64,000 nt of DNA from contig NZ_ATWL01000004.1 of the NCBI RefSeq assembly GCF_000421225.1, positions 235,499 through 299,498 on the forward strand, written 5' to 3'. The stretch is from Ruania albidiflava DSM 18029 (GTDB lineage: Bacteria; Actinomycetota; Actinomycetes; Actinomycetales; Beutenbergiaceae). Shown piece by piece: positions 35,243-44,258 of the stretch. Each line of letters opens with the position of its first letter. Positions within the stretch are counted from its first letter, which is position 1. The notes beneath the pieces were generated by a model. That model searched no databases and had not been told where the DNA came from. It saw only the letters and a list, made by a program, of their open reading frames with translations. The translations under genes and the position numbers were made by a program.

Positions 35243-35274
35243 GCGGCGACCGGGCGCCGGGGAGGGAGAGACAC

Positions 35275-36537
35275 GTGCGACGACCGCAGGCAGCAGTGGC
35301 CGTGATGGCCCTGGGTCTGACGCTGGGTCTGGTGGCGTGCTCCGGTGAGTCCGGTCCACCGGTGCTCACCTGGTACATCAACCCCGACGACGGTGGTCAG
35401 GAGGAGATCGCGGCGCGCTGCACCGAGGAAGCGGGCGGGGACTACCAGATCCAGACCTCGTTGCTGCCCCGGGACGCCTCGTCCCAGCGGGAGCAGCTCG
35501 CCCGCCGCCTGGCGGCCAGCGACACCTCCATCGACATCATGAGCCTGGACCCGCCGTTCATCCCGGAGATGGCCGCCGCCGGCTTCCTCGCCCCGGTGCC
35601 TGACGACCTGCAGGACACCGACGACGTGGTGCAGGGCGCCGTGGACTCAGCCACCTGGGACGACGAGCTGGTCACCGTGCCGTTCTGGGCGAACACCCAG
35701 CTGCTCTGGTACCGGGAGTCGGTGGCCGAGGAGGCCGGGCTGGACATGGACCAGCCGGTCACCTGGGAGCAGATCATGGACGCCGCCGCGGAGACCGACA
35801 CCCTGCTCGGCGTGCAGGGGGCCAAGGCCGAGTCCCTGACCGTGTGGATCAACGCGCTGATCGCCTCCGCCGGTGGGGAGATCATCACCAACCCGGAGGC
35901 ACCGGCCGACGAGGTGCAGCTCGGCCTGGACTCCGACGCCGGCCGGGAGGCCGCGCAGATCATGTCCCGGATCGGGCAGGAGGGACTGGCCGGGCCCGGG
36001 TTCCCCACCGCGGACGAGAACGCCTCGATGAACCTGTTCGCCGGCGACAACGGGTCGTTCATGGTGAACTGGCCGTTCGTCTACCCGGCGATCTCGGACT
36101 CCGACCCTGACCTGATCGACGACATCGGCTGGACCATCTACCCCCAGGTGGAGGAGGGCACCGAGGCGGCCACCCCGGTCGGTGGCATCAATCTCGGGGT
36201 GAGCGAGTTCTCCGAGCACGTCGACCTGGCTTATCAGGCGGTGGAGTGCATCGTCCAGCCGGAGAACCAGTCGGAGTACTTCGTGACCAACGGCAACCCA
36301 CCGTCGTCGATCTCCGCCTACGACGACGAGGAGGTGGCCGAGGAGTTCCCGATGGCCGAGACGATCCGGGACTCCCTGGACCAGGGTGTGCCGCGCCCGC
36401 AGACCCCGTACTACAACGAGGTCTCCATCGGGCTGCAGGAGACCTGGCACCCACCGGCCGCCATCGATCCGGACACCACCCCGGCGAGCTCGGCCGAGTT
36501 CATCACGGCAGTGCTGCGAGACGAGAGGCTGCTATGA
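35275..36537 (+). CDS. lpqY: Sugar ABC transporter substrate-binding lipoprotein, LpqY-like
   Basis: 420 residues from GTG with GGAGGGAGAG upstream. The signal peptide ends in a lipobox LGLVAC (Cys about 22), so it is anchored on the outer face of the membrane. The mature part is a type I sugar-binding protein (VLTWYINPDDGGQEEIAARC, LDPPFIPEMAAAGFLAPV, VPFWANTQLLWYR, NWPFVYPAI). Its order with two permeases and an ATPase, and its size, match LpqY-SugABC, which recycles trehalose in mycobacteria; other alpha-glucosides remain possible. The stop overlaps the first permease by ATGA. Confidence 0.85.
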   Translation: MRRPQAAVAVMALGLTLGLVACSGESGPPVLTWYINPDDGGQEEIAARCTEEAGGDYQIQTSLLPRDASSQREQLARRLAASDTSIDIMSLDPPFIPEMAAAGFLAPVPDDLQDTDDVVQGAVDSATWDDELVTVPFWANTQLLWYRESVAEEAGLDMDQPVTWEQIMDAAAETDTLLGVQGAKAESLTVWINALIASAGGEIITNPEAPADEVQLGLDSDAGREAAQIMSRIGQEGLAGPGFPTADENASMNLFAGDNGSFMVNWPFVYPAISDSDPDLIDDIGWTIYPQVEEGTEAATPVGGINLGVSEFSEHVDLAYQAVECIVQPENQSEYFVTNGNPPSSISAYDDEEVAEEFPMAETIRDSLDQGVPRPQTPYYNEVSIGLQETWHPPAAIDPDTTPASSAEFITAVLRDERLL

Positions 36538-37496
36538 CCACCCCGGCATCTGCGGCCGAGAAGGCCACCCCCACCAACGGCAAGCGGCGGCGCGGCAGCG
36601 ACCGGTCCCGCTCGGAGGCCCGGCTGGGTTGGTACCTGGCCGGCCCGGCGTTCGTGATCATGCTGCTGGTCACGCTGTACCCGATCCTGCAGGCGCTCTG
36701 GGACTCGCTGTTCAGCCTGCGCCTGACCGCACTGGACGAGACCGAGTTCATCTGGTTCCGCAACTACCAGGTGGTGCTCGGCGACCCGGCGTTCTGGCAG
36801 TCGCTGTGGGTCACCGTGCTGATCACCGTGATCACGGTGGCCGTGGAGCTGGTGCTCGGCTTCATCCTCGCGATGGTGATGCATCGGGCGGCCACGCAGC
36901 TGCGCGGTATCGTCCGGACGGCGATCCTCGTGCCGTACGGGATCGTCACCGTGGTCTCGGCGTTCGCGTGGTTCTACGCCTTCGACATCAACTCCGGCGG
37001 CTACATCAACAACTGGTTCTCCTGGCTGCCGGGGATCACCGAGGACCTGAACTGGTTCGCTGCCCAGGGCACGTCCATGTTCGTGATCATCGCCTCGGAG
37101 ATCTGGAAGACCACCCCGTTCATCTCCCTGCTGCTGCTCTCCGGGCTGGCGCAGGTGCCCGGGGAGCTGGAGGAAGCGGCCCGGGTGGACGGCGCCACCG
37201 GCGCGCAGGTGCTGCGCCGGGTGATCCTGCCGAACATGAAGGCGGCGATCATGGTCGCGGTGCTGTTCCGGGCACTGGAGGCGTTCCGGATCTTCGACAA
37301 CGTCTACATCATGACCAACGGCGCCAACAACACCGAGGTGCTCTCCCTGCTCGCCTACAACACCTCGATCGGGCGGCTGGAGATCGGGCTGGGATCGGCG
37401 ATCTCGGTGCTGCTGTTCCTGTGCGTGCTGATCATCGCGTTCATCGCGATCAAGGGGTTCAAGGTGGACCTGGCCGGGACGAGGGGTGATACCTGA
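36534..37496 (+). CDS. sugA: Sugar ABC transporter permease, SugA-like
   Basis: 320 residues with six predicted helices. The cytoplasmic N-terminus is Arg/Lys-rich. The EAA loop that docks on the ATPase is ELEEAARVDGATGAQVLRRVILP. It is translationally coupled to the lipoprotein upstream (ATGA) and to the second permease downstream (TGATG). It forms half of the membrane channel of the trehalose/maltose-type importer. Confidence 0.88.
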   Translation: MTTPASAAEKATPTNGKRRRGSDRSRSEARLGWYLAGPAFVIMLLVTLYPILQALWDSLFSLRLTALDETEFIWFRNYQVVLGDPAFWQSLWVTVLITVITVAVELVLGFILAMVMHRAATQLRGIVRTAILVPYGIVTVVSAFAWFYAFDINSGGYINNWFSWLPGITEDLNWFAAQGTSMFVIIASEIWKTTPFISLLLLSGLAQVPGELEEAARVDGATGAQVLRRVILPNMKAAIMVAVLFRALEAFRIFDNVYIMTNGANNTEVLSLLAYNTSIGRLEIGLGSAISVLLFLCVLIIAFIAIKGFKVDLAGTRGDT

Positions 37497-38344
37497 TGGG
37501 TGGCATGTCGACGAAGCAGAGGATCGGCTGGGTGGTGATCACCGTGGTCGTGCTGCTGTGGTCGTTGTTCCCGGTGGTGTCGATCCTGATGACGTCGTTC
37601 AAGACCCAGGCCGGCCTGTTCTCCGGCAAGTTCCTGCCCCCGGAGTGGACCTGGGAGAACTACGCCACGATCCTCGCCCCGGGCGGCAGCGCCCAGGACC
37701 TGTTCCTGCCCTCGCTGCGCAACTCGATCGGCATCTCGCTGATCTCCACCGTGGTGGCAGTGGTGCTCGCCACCTTCTGCGCCTACGCGATCGCCCGGCT
37801 GGACTTCCGCGGGAAGAAGCTGATCCTGACCACCGCGCTCGCGGTCTCGGTGTTCCCGGTGGTCTCCATCGTGACCCCGCTGTTCAACCTGTGGCGCTCC
37901 ATCGGGCTGTACGACACCTGGCCCGGGCTGATCATCCCGTACCTGTCGTTGACGCTGCCGATCTCCATCTGGACCCTGGCGGCGTTCTTCCGGCAGATCC
38001 CCTGGGAGCTGGAGCAGGCGGCGCAGGTGGACGGCGCCACCCCGTTCCAGGCGTTCCGCAAGGCAGTGGTGCCGCTGGCCGCACCAGGGGTGTTCACCAC
38101 GGCGATCATCGCGTTCTTCATCGCCTGGAACGACTTCGTCTACGGCATCTCGCTGACCTCCACGAGTGCGGCGCGCCCGGTGCCGGCGGCACTGTCGTTC
38201 TTCACCGGCGCCTCCCAGTTCGAGGAACCGACCGGCGCGATCTCCGCTGCGGCGATCGTGGTGACCGTGCCGATCGTGATCGTCGTGCTGATCTTCCAGC
38301 GCCGCATCGTCTCCGGCCTCACCCAGGGCGCCGTCAAGGGTTGA
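37496..38344 (+). CDS. sugB: Sugar ABC transporter permease, SugB-like
   Basis: 282 residues with six helices, MalG type. The EAA loop is [20 protein letters not shown], and the C-terminus [14 protein letters not shown] is typical of this subunit. The start ATG 37496 overlaps the upstream stop by one base; ATG 37505 is an alternative. It pairs with the 36534 permease and the 38373 ATPase. Confidence 0.88.
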   Translation: MGGMSTKQRIGWVVITVVVLLWSLFPVVSILMTSFKTQAGLFSGKFLPPEWTWENYATILAPGGSAQDLFLPSLRNSIGISLISTVVAVVLATFCAYAIARLDFRGKKLILTTALAVSVFPVVSIVTPLFNLWRSIGLYDTWPGLIIPYLSLTLPISIWTLAAFFRQIPWELEQAAQVDGATPFQAFRKAVVPLAAPGVFTTAIIAFFIAWNDFVYGISLTSTSAARPVPAALSFFTGASQFEEPTGAISAAAIVVTVPIVIVVLIFQRRIVSGLTQGAVKG

Positions 38345-38372
38345 GGCCCGCTACCGATCGAAGGAGTCCCCC

Positions 38373-39665
38373 ATGGCATCGATCAGCCTGGACCACGTGG
38401 TCAAGACCTACCCGGACGGGTTCACCGCCGTGAAGGGAGTGAGCCTGGACATCGCCGACGGCGAGTTCGTGATCTTGGTCGGCCCTTCCGGGTGTGGGAA
38501 GTCGACGCTGCTGCGGATGATCGTCGGGCTCGAGGACATCACCGACGGCGAGCTGCGGATCGGGGAGAAGGTCGTCAACGACCTCGCCCCCCGGGACCGG
38601 GACCTGGCGATGGTGTTCCAGAACTATGCGCTCTACCCGCACCTGACGGTGTACGAGAACATCGCCTTCCCGCTGCGTCTGGCCCGTGGGCAGTTCAGCG
38701 ACAGCGAGGTGGACGAGCGGGTGCGGCGTGCCTCGGCGCTGCTGGAGCTCGACGAGCACCTGGAGCGCAAGCCGGCCAACCTCTCCGGCGGGCAGCGCCA
38801 GCGGGTGGCGATGGGTCGGGCGATCGTGCGCCAGGCGAAGGCGTTCCTGTTCGACGAGCCGCTCTCGAACCTGGACGCCAAGCTGCGCGGGCAGATGCGC
38901 ACCGAGATCGCCCGGCTGCAACGGAACCTGGCCACCACCACGGTGTACGTCACCCACGACCAGACCGAGGCGATGACCCTCGGTGACCGGGTGGCGGTGC
39001 TGCGCCGCGGGGAGCTGCAGCAGGTGGCCAGCCCGCGCGGGCTGTACGACCAGCCGGTGAACCTGTTCGTCGCCGGGTTCATCGGTTCCCCGCCGATGAA
39101 CTTCCTGCCCGGCATCGTCGAGGGAGACCGGATCCGGCTGCCGCTGGTGGACGTGCCGCTGGACGACCGGTTGCGCACTGCCGTGGGCGAGCGGGAGATC
39201 GTGATCGTCGGCATCCGCCCGGACGCCTACGAGGACGTGGACACCCTGGAACCGCACAAGGCCGAGGGCGGGGTCCGCTTCGAGGCGGACGTGGACGTGA
39301 CCGAGTGGCTCGGTGAGGTGCTGTATGCCTACGTGCCGTTCGAGACCCACGACGCGGTGCGGGAGAAGCTCGCCGAGCTGGACCGTGACCTGGACGGGGA
39401 GGGGATGCGCACCCAGCTGGTGGTCACGCTGGACTCGATGAGCACCGTACGCGCCGGGGACGCTGCTGAGCTGTGGTTCCACCCGGACTCGATGCACATC
39501 TTCGATGCCGAGACCGGCGACAGCCTCACCCGGGACGAGGACCGTGCCGCCGAGCTGGAGGAGGAGGCCAAGGAGCAGCGCCGCCGCGCCCTGGAGCGGG
39601 CGAAGCGCCGGGCCGAGCGGGAGGCGCAGGCTGCTGCGGACGGTGAGGAGCGCGCCAGCGCCTGA
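38373..39665 (+). CDS. sugC: Sugar ABC transporter ATPase, SugC/MsmK-like
   Basis: 430 residues. Walker A is GPSGCGKST (37-45), the Q-loop is in [10 protein letters not shown], the signature is LSGGQ (137-141) and Walker B is FLFDEP (158-163), followed by the D-loop and the His in [16 protein letters not shown]. The C-terminal MalK-type regulatory domain (about 245-370) is followed by an unusually long charged Arg/Glu/Ala tail of about 45 residues. It energises the importer. ATPases of this group often serve several importers, so it could also power the ATPase-less system at 52888-56153. Confidence 0.9.
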   Translation: MASISLDHVVKTYPDGFTAVKGVSLDIADGEFVILVGPSGCGKSTLLRMIVGLEDITDGELRIGEKVVNDLAPRDRDLAMVFQNYALYPHLTVYENIAFPLRLARGQFSDSEVDERVRRASALLELDEHLERKPANLSGGQRQRVAMGRAIVRQAKAFLFDEPLSNLDAKLRGQMRTEIARLQRNLATTTVYVTHDQTEAMTLGDRVAVLRRGELQQVASPRGLYDQPVNLFVAGFIGSPPMNFLPGIVEGDRIRLPLVDVPLDDRLRTAVGEREIVIVGIRPDAYEDVDTLEPHKAEGGVRFEADVDVTEWLGEVLYAYVPFETHDAVREKLAELDRDLDGEGMRTQLVVTLDSMSTVRAGDAAELWFHPDSMHIFDAETGDSLTRDEDRAAELEEEAKEQRRRALERAKRRAEREAQAAADGEERASA

Positions 39666-39714
39666 CGTTCCTCGTCCCCCGCACCGCGCGACCGCCGTCG
39701 TGGGTGCCGGCGCC

Positions 39715-39720
39715 TAAGAT
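39715..39720 (+). promoter_or_regulatory. -10 box for leaderless response regulator gene
   Basis: TAAGAT ends 6 bases before ATG 39727, so the regulator is transcribed independently of the importer operon. Confidence 0.5.
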
Positions 39721-39726
39721 CGCAGC

Positions 39727-40419
39727 ATGTCCACCGAGCCTCGCCCGCACCGTGTGCTGCTCGTGGACGACGACGCCATGGTCCGCACCGGTCTGCGGAT
39801 GATCCTGACCAGCGCCGACGACATCGAGGTGGTCGCCGAGGCCGGTGACGGCGACGAGGTGGTCCCGGCGGTGCAGGCGCACGCCCCGGACGTGGTGCTG
39901 ATGGACCTGGGCATGGCCCGCATGGACGGCATCAGCGCCACCCGGGCGGTGCGGGCGCTGCCGAACCCGCCGCAGGTGGTGGTGCTCACCTCCTGGGACC
40001 TCGACGACGCGGTGCTGCGCAGCATCGCCGCCGGCGCAGCGGGCTTCCTGCTGAAGACCGCCGGCCCGACCGAGATCATCGAGGCGGTCCGCGCCGTGGC
40101 GACCGGCGATGCCATCCTCTCCCCGCGCACCACCCGACGCCTGCTCGACCACCTTGCCAGCGACGCGGCCCAGACCGACCGACGCTCCGCCGTCGAGCTG
40201 GTGGGCCGGCTGAGCGAACGGGAACGGGACGTGGCAGCAGCGGTGGGGCACGGGCAGGGCAACGAGGAGATCGCGCGGAGCCTGTACGTCTCCGTGGCCA
40301 CGGTCAAGACCCACCTGGCCTCGGCGCAGGCGAAGCTCGGGGTGGGCAACCGGGTGCAGGTAGCCGTGCTGGCCGAGCGGGCCGGGCTGCTCAGCGCTCC
40401 TCGACGAACTTCCGGGTGA
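39727..40419 (+). CDS. NarL/FixJ-type response regulator
   Basis: 230 residues. The receiver has LLVDDDAMV, the phosphoacceptor Asp in DVVLMDLGMARMDG, VVLTSWD and FLLKTAG. The LuxR helix-turn-helix is LSERERDVAAAVGHGQGNEEI with VATVKTHLASAQAKLG. It has its own leaderless promoter. It is a candidate partner of the orphan kinase at 33965. The last 29 bases overlap the 3' end of the convergent oxidoreductase. Confidence 0.92.
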   Translation: MSTEPRPHRVLLVDDDAMVRTGLRMILTSADDIEVVAEAGDGDEVVPAVQAHAPDVVLMDLGMARMDGISATRAVRALPNPPQVVVLTSWDLDDAVLRSIAAGAAGFLLKTAGPTEIIEAVRAVATGDAILSPRTTRRLLDHLASDAAQTDRRSAVELVGRLSERERDVAAAVGHGQGNEEIARSLYVSVATVKTHLASAQAKLGVGNRVQVAVLAERAGLLSAPRRTSG

Positions 40420-41266
40420 CCGACATGTCCAGATCACCCAGGCCGTTCTCGACCAGCTCGGTGAACGCTGCGCGCAGCGCCGGCAGCAGCGCCGCGTTCG
40501 TGCCGGTCACCTCGGCGACGTCGGTGGCGAAGGTGAGGTCCTTGACCATGTACTTGGCCATCCCGGAGGCGGAGTACTCGCCGTCGACCACCTTCCGGTG
40601 CCGGGACCGCAGCAGCGTGCTGCCGGCGTAGCCGCCGCCGAGCAGGGTCCACATCTGCTCCAGGTCCAGACCGGAGCGCTCCGCCAGCACGCTGGCCTCT
40701 CCGATCGCCAGGATCGTGGCCGCGACCACCATCTGGTTGCACGCCTTGGCCACCTCACCGGCACCGAGGGGACCCAGGTGCACCGGGTTGCCGCACGGGG
40801 CGAGCAGCTCACCAGCCAGTGCGGCGTCCTCCTCGGTGCCGCCGACCATGATCGACAGCGTGCCCGCCTCGGCACCGTCCTGGCCGCCGGAGACCGGGCA
40901 GTCCAGCACCCGCACCCGGTCACCGCTGGCCGCCCGGAGCCGCTGGTCCAGCTCCCGTACCCCGGTGGCCGAGGAGGTGGACCCGATCATCACCAGCAGG
41001 TCACCGGCCTCGGCGAGCAGCCCGTCCGGACCGTCCAGCACCTCCTCCACCTCCGGCAGGTCCGGCAGCATGAGCAGCACTGCGTCCGCGGCGGCGCCGA
41101 CCTCGCGCGGCGTGCTCGCCCACGTGGCGCCGGCGGTGACCAGGTCGGGCTTCTCCCGCCGGGAGCTGATCACCACGTGCTTGCCGGCTTCGAGCAGGCG
41201 GCGGGTCATCGGCGCCCCCATGGCGCCGAGACCGAGGACTCCGATGGTGGGCTGCTGGGGGTCCAT
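40391..41266 (-). CDS. Beta-hydroxyacid dehydrogenase (HIBADH/GarR type)
   Basis: 291 residues. The Rossmann motif is GVLGLGAMGAPMTRRLLEAG, the substrate site DCPVSGGQDGAEAGTL, and the catalytic Lys lies in GEVAKACNQMVVAAT. Enzymes of this family reduce tartronate semialdehyde or oxidise 3-hydroxyisobutyrate and related short hydroxyacids with NAD(P). GTSRR-like SSRREKP after beta-2 suggests NADP. ATG 41266 has GGAGAG upstream. It is divergent from the 2-hydroxyacid dehydrogenase at 41394, pointing to related C3-C4 acid metabolism. Confidence 0.87.
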   Translation of the reverse strand: MDPQQPTIGVLGLGAMGAPMTRRLLEAGKHVVISSRREKPDLVTAGATWASTPREVGAAADAVLLMLPDLPEVEEVLDGPDGLLAEAGDLLVMIGSTSSATGVRELDQRLRAASGDRVRVLDCPVSGGQDGAEAGTLSIMVGGTEEDAALAGELLAPCGNPVHLGPLGAGEVAKACNQMVVAATILAIGEASVLAERSGLDLEQMWTLLGGGYAGSTLLRSRHRKVVDGEYSASGMAKYMVKDLTFATDVAEVTGTNAALLPALRAAFTELVENGLGDLDMSVTRKFVEER

Positions 41267-41393
41267 GATCTCTCCTGATCGTTCCGGGTGGGCGGGACTG
41301 CCGGCCATCCTACCGGCTGGCCAATATCTCGGACAGCGTCCAACCAGGTGGAAGGAGGCTAGGATCGGACCAGTCTCGATCGAAGGAGGAACG

Positions 41394-42443
41394 GTGCCGG
41401 AGAAGCTGCGCGTCGTGGTGGCGCTGGACCTGGCCGAAGAGCTCTGCGCCCGGATCGAGGAGATCGAGCCGCGCTGCGAGGTGGTCCGCGACCACCGGCT
41501 CTACCACCCGCAGCGGGTGGTCGCCGACTGGAGCGGCGACCCTGAGCACCGGCGTACGCACGAGGAGCAGGCCGCCTTCGAGGGGATGGTGGACTCCGCC
41601 GACGCGCTGTTCGGTGTGCCGGACGTGGACGCCGCCGCGCTCGCGCGCACTGTGGCCGCCAACCCGAGGCTGCGCTGGGTCCACACCACGGCGGCCGGCG
41701 GCGGTGGGCAGGTGCGTGCGGCGAACCTGGGCGCTGAGGCGCTGCAGCGCGTCACCTTCACCACCAGCGCCGGGGTGCACGGGGTGCCGCTGGCCGAGTT
41801 CGCCCTGTTCGGGGTGCTCGCCGGGGCCAAGGACCTGCCGCGGCTGCAGCAGCAGAAGGCCGACCGCACCTGGACCGGTCGCTGGGAGATGCGCCAGCTG
41901 GACGAGCTCACCGTGCTGGTGGTCGGGCTCGGCGGGATCGGCCGCGCCGCGGCCGCGAAGTTCGCCGCCCTGGGTGCCACCGTCTGGGGCACCACCCGGA
42001 GCGGGGAAGAGGTCGACGGCGTGGCTCGCCTGGTCCCGATCGAGGACCTGGTCTCGGTGATGGGGGACGTCGATGCGCTCGTGGTGACCCTGCCCGGCAC
42101 GGACCGGACCGAGGGGCTCATCGACGACGAGGTGTTCTCCGCAGCCAAGCCGGGGCTGATCGTGACCAACGTGGGCCGCGGGAGCGTGATCGACGAGCCG
42201 GCGCTGGTGCGCGCCCTGGACAACGGTCAGGTGTCCTTCGCCGCACTGGACGTGTTCGCCACCGAACCACTGCCGGCCGACAGCCGGCTGTGGGAGCACC
42301 CGAACGTCGTGGTCAGCCCGCACACTGCCGCACTGAACCACAGCGAGCCGGAGCGGATCGTGCGGCTGTTCGCCGAGAACGCCACCCGGTTGCTGGACGG
42401 CCGCCCGCTGCGCAACGTGGTGGACACCGTCGAGTTCTACTGA
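41394..42443 (+). CDS. D-isomer-specific 2-hydroxyacid dehydrogenase
   Basis: 349 residues from GTG 41394 with GAAGGAGGA upstream. The NAD domain has VVGLGGIGRAAAAKFAALGA and the catalytic Arg in NVGRGSVIDEPAL; the Glu lies in DVFATEPLPADSRLW and the His in VVSPHTAALNH. It reduces a 2-keto acid (glyoxylate, hydroxypyruvate or similar) to the D-hydroxy acid. It runs into the IclR gene 11 bases later, so the pair is one transcript and the dehydrogenase is a likely target of that regulator. Confidence 0.88.
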   Translation: MPEKLRVVVALDLAEELCARIEEIEPRCEVVRDHRLYHPQRVVADWSGDPEHRRTHEEQAAFEGMVDSADALFGVPDVDAAALARTVAANPRLRWVHTTAAGGGGQVRAANLGAEALQRVTFTTSAGVHGVPLAEFALFGVLAGAKDLPRLQQQKADRTWTGRWEMRQLDELTVLVVGLGGIGRAAAAKFAALGATVWGTTRSGEEVDGVARLVPIEDLVSVMGDVDALVVTLPGTDRTEGLIDDEVFSAAKPGLIVTNVGRGSVIDEPALVRALDNGQVSFAALDVFATEPLPADSRLWEHPNVVVSPHTAALNHSEPERIVRLFAENATRLLDGRPLRNVVDTVEFY

Positions 42444-42454
42444 GACCGGCGACG

Positions 42455-43261
42455 ATGGCAACCGGCCAGGGCCGCGACGGGGCGCACGAGTCCGGGCTGC
42501 ACCGTGACCCGGCTCCGGCGGTCACCCGCAGCCTGCGCATCCTCGGGCTGCTCGCCGATTCCAGCGGGACGGCACTCACCCTCTCCGACATCGCCCGGGC
42601 GCTGGGCCTGGCGAAGTCCTCCACGGCGAACCTGTGCCTGGCCCTGGAGCAGGGGGAGATGATCCAGCGCACTGCGGAGGGCTACCGGTTGGGTCGCCGC
42701 ACTGCTGAGCTCGGCGGTGCGTACGCGCTGGGGTTCAACCAGGTGCGGGAGTTCTTCGACGTGTGCGCCGCCTCCCCGGCGCTCGCCGGCCAGGTGGTGC
42801 AGATCGCCATGCTGGACGGCGCCGACGTGCTGTACCTGGCCCGCCACGAAGGCCGGGCACCGTACAGTCTCGGCACCCCGATCGGCTCCCGCCTGCCCGC
42901 GGCGCTCAGCGCCACCGGCAACGCCATCCTGGCCACCATGGACGAGCAGCAGGTCGCCGACCTGCTCGCCGGTGAGCAGGTCCGCGCGGTGGCCGAACCG
43001 GCCCCGCGGCACCTGGACGACCTGCTCGCCCGGGTGCGAGAGGTACGCCAGCGAGGCTACGCCGTCGACCGTGGGGAGTCCTTCGCCGGCGTCATCGGGG
43101 TGGCGGTGCCGTTGACGCCTTGGTCGCCCAGCGATCCGCTGCTGGCCATCGGGGCAGCCCTGCCGGCCGAGGGCACCGACGAGCCGACGGTGCACGAGGT
43201 CGCGGCAGCCCTGCAGGAGGCAGCCCGGCAGCTGACCAACCCGCTCGCCGTGCGCGCCTGA
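42455..43261 (+). CDS. IclR-family transcriptional regulator
   Basis: 268 residues. The N-terminal winged helix (about 20-85) has AVTRSLRILGLLADSSGTAL, LSDIARALGLAKSSTANLC and GYRLGRRTAELG. The effector domain (about 95-255) has LYLARHEGRAPYSLGTPIGS and GYAVDRGESFAGVIGVAVPL, the IclR ligand pocket region. It follows the 2-hydroxyacid dehydrogenase by 11 bases. A hairpin-containing 77-bp repeat begins 6 bases after its stop. Confidence 0.9.
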   Translation: MATGQGRDGAHESGLHRDPAPAVTRSLRILGLLADSSGTALTLSDIARALGLAKSSTANLCLALEQGEMIQRTAEGYRLGRRTAELGGAYALGFNQVREFFDVCAASPALAGQVVQIAMLDGADVLYLARHEGRAPYSLGTPIGSRLPAALSATGNAILATMDEQQVADLLAGEQVRAVAEPAPRHLDDLLARVREVRQRGYAVDRGESFAGVIGVAVPLTPWSPSDPLLAIGAALPAEGTDEPTVHEVAAALQEAARQLTNPLAVRA

Positions 43262-43267
43262 TCCCCA

Positions 43268-43344
43268 CCCGCGAACGCTCCCCTTCGCGGCGACACGCCG
43301 GGCGCGGGCCGCGAAGCAGGGCGTTCGTGATCAGGTGGGTCAGT
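43268..43344. repeat. 77-bp direct repeat, copy 1 (contains stop codon and terminator hairpin)
   Basis: Identical to 47431-47507 except one base (C/T at about 43285/47448). It contains an imperfect 20-bp hairpin (arms 43272-43291 and 43308-43327, mismatched in the middle) and, at its right end, the TGA stop and part of the last codon of the leftward epimerase gene. It acts as the terminator between the convergent IclR and epimerase genes. Confidence 0.9.
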
Positions 43345-44209
43345 GCATGGCGATGGTCTGCACGGCCCGCAGGTGATCCCGGATGAACCGGTTCGCATGG
43401 GCGGCCAGGTCGTCGGAGTCGACCCACAGGTTTCGCCAGATACCCAACGTGTTGGACAACGAGGCGCTCACGACTGCGCTCGAGAAGGATTCGAACACGA
43501 TCGGCCCGTCGAACCCCGATCGCGCCAGCGCGCGGAAGGCGCTGTCGAAGTCCACTGTGCCGGTGCCCAGGTAGCCCCTGTGGCTCTCGCCGATGTGGAA
43601 GTAGCGCAACCGGTCGCCGGCGTCGAGAATCGGTTCGAGCATCCCGGACTCCTCGATGTTCATGTGGTAGGTGTCCAGGTGCAGATGCACGTTCTCGTGG
43701 CCCACCTCCGCCAGGAAGTCCAGACCAGCGCGGGCAGTGTTGGCGATGTTGGTCTCGTACCGGTTCACGATCTCCAGGGACAGCTCCACGCCCGCGTTCG
43801 CAGCCGCGTCCCCGAGGCGGCGCAGTGCGGCCGCGGCGGTCGCACGGTTCCTTGGCGTGGCCGGAGTCAGGTACTTCTGCATCGCGGAGTAGATCACCCC
43901 GCACAACGCCGTACCCCCGGCCTCGGCGACGACGTCGATCGCCCGCAGCAGCAGGTCCTCACCGCGGCGCGAGGTCGCCTCGTCCTGGCTGGACAGGTCG
44001 GTCTGCGCCGACAAGCCCAGTGACGCGGTCATGGCTAGACCGTGCTCGTCCAAGACCCGCCGCACCTGCGCACCGTCGAAGGTGTGCGGGTCCATCAGTG
44101 GAACCTCGAGCAGGTCGAAGCCCGCGGCGCGCGCGCCGTGTGCGGCTCGGACGAGTCCTGCTTCGTCGAAGACGCCGGTGAAGACCAGACCATGGACACC
44201 GATCTGCAT
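43340..44209 (-). CDS. Sugar phosphate isomerase/epimerase, ketose 3-epimerase (DTE/DPE) type
   Basis: 289 residues, TIM barrel. It matches D-tagatose/D-psicose 3-epimerase organisation: the four metal ligands are in LSLEIVNRYETN (Glu), LHLDTYHMNIEE (Asp), YFHIGESHRGYLG (His) and PIVFESFSS (Glu). These enzymes epimerise free ketoses at C3 with Mn2+ or Co2+; related ones act on L-ribulose or on tetrulose phosphates. ATG 44209 has AGGAGGTCACC upstream. It is the last gene of a leftward ribose-type ABC operon whose ATPase is broken. Its stop lies inside the 77-bp repeat. Confidence 0.88.
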   Translation of the reverse strand: MQIGVHGLVFTGVFDEAGLVRAAHGARAAGFDLLEVPLMDPHTFDGAQVRRVLDEHGLAMTASLGLSAQTDLSSQDEATSRRGEDLLLRAIDVVAEAGGTALCGVIYSAMQKYLTPATPRNRATAAAALRRLGDAAANAGVELSLEIVNRYETNIANTARAGLDFLAEVGHENVHLHLDTYHMNIEESGMLEPILDAGDRLRYFHIGESHRGYLGTGTVDFDSAFRALARSGFDGPIVFESFSSAVVSASLSNTLGIWRNLWVDSDDLAAHANRFIRDHLRAVQTIAMH

Positions 44210-44258
44210 GGTGACCTCCTTGTGGAGTGCCGGTCGAGGCGTGCAGCCGCGAGCCGGG

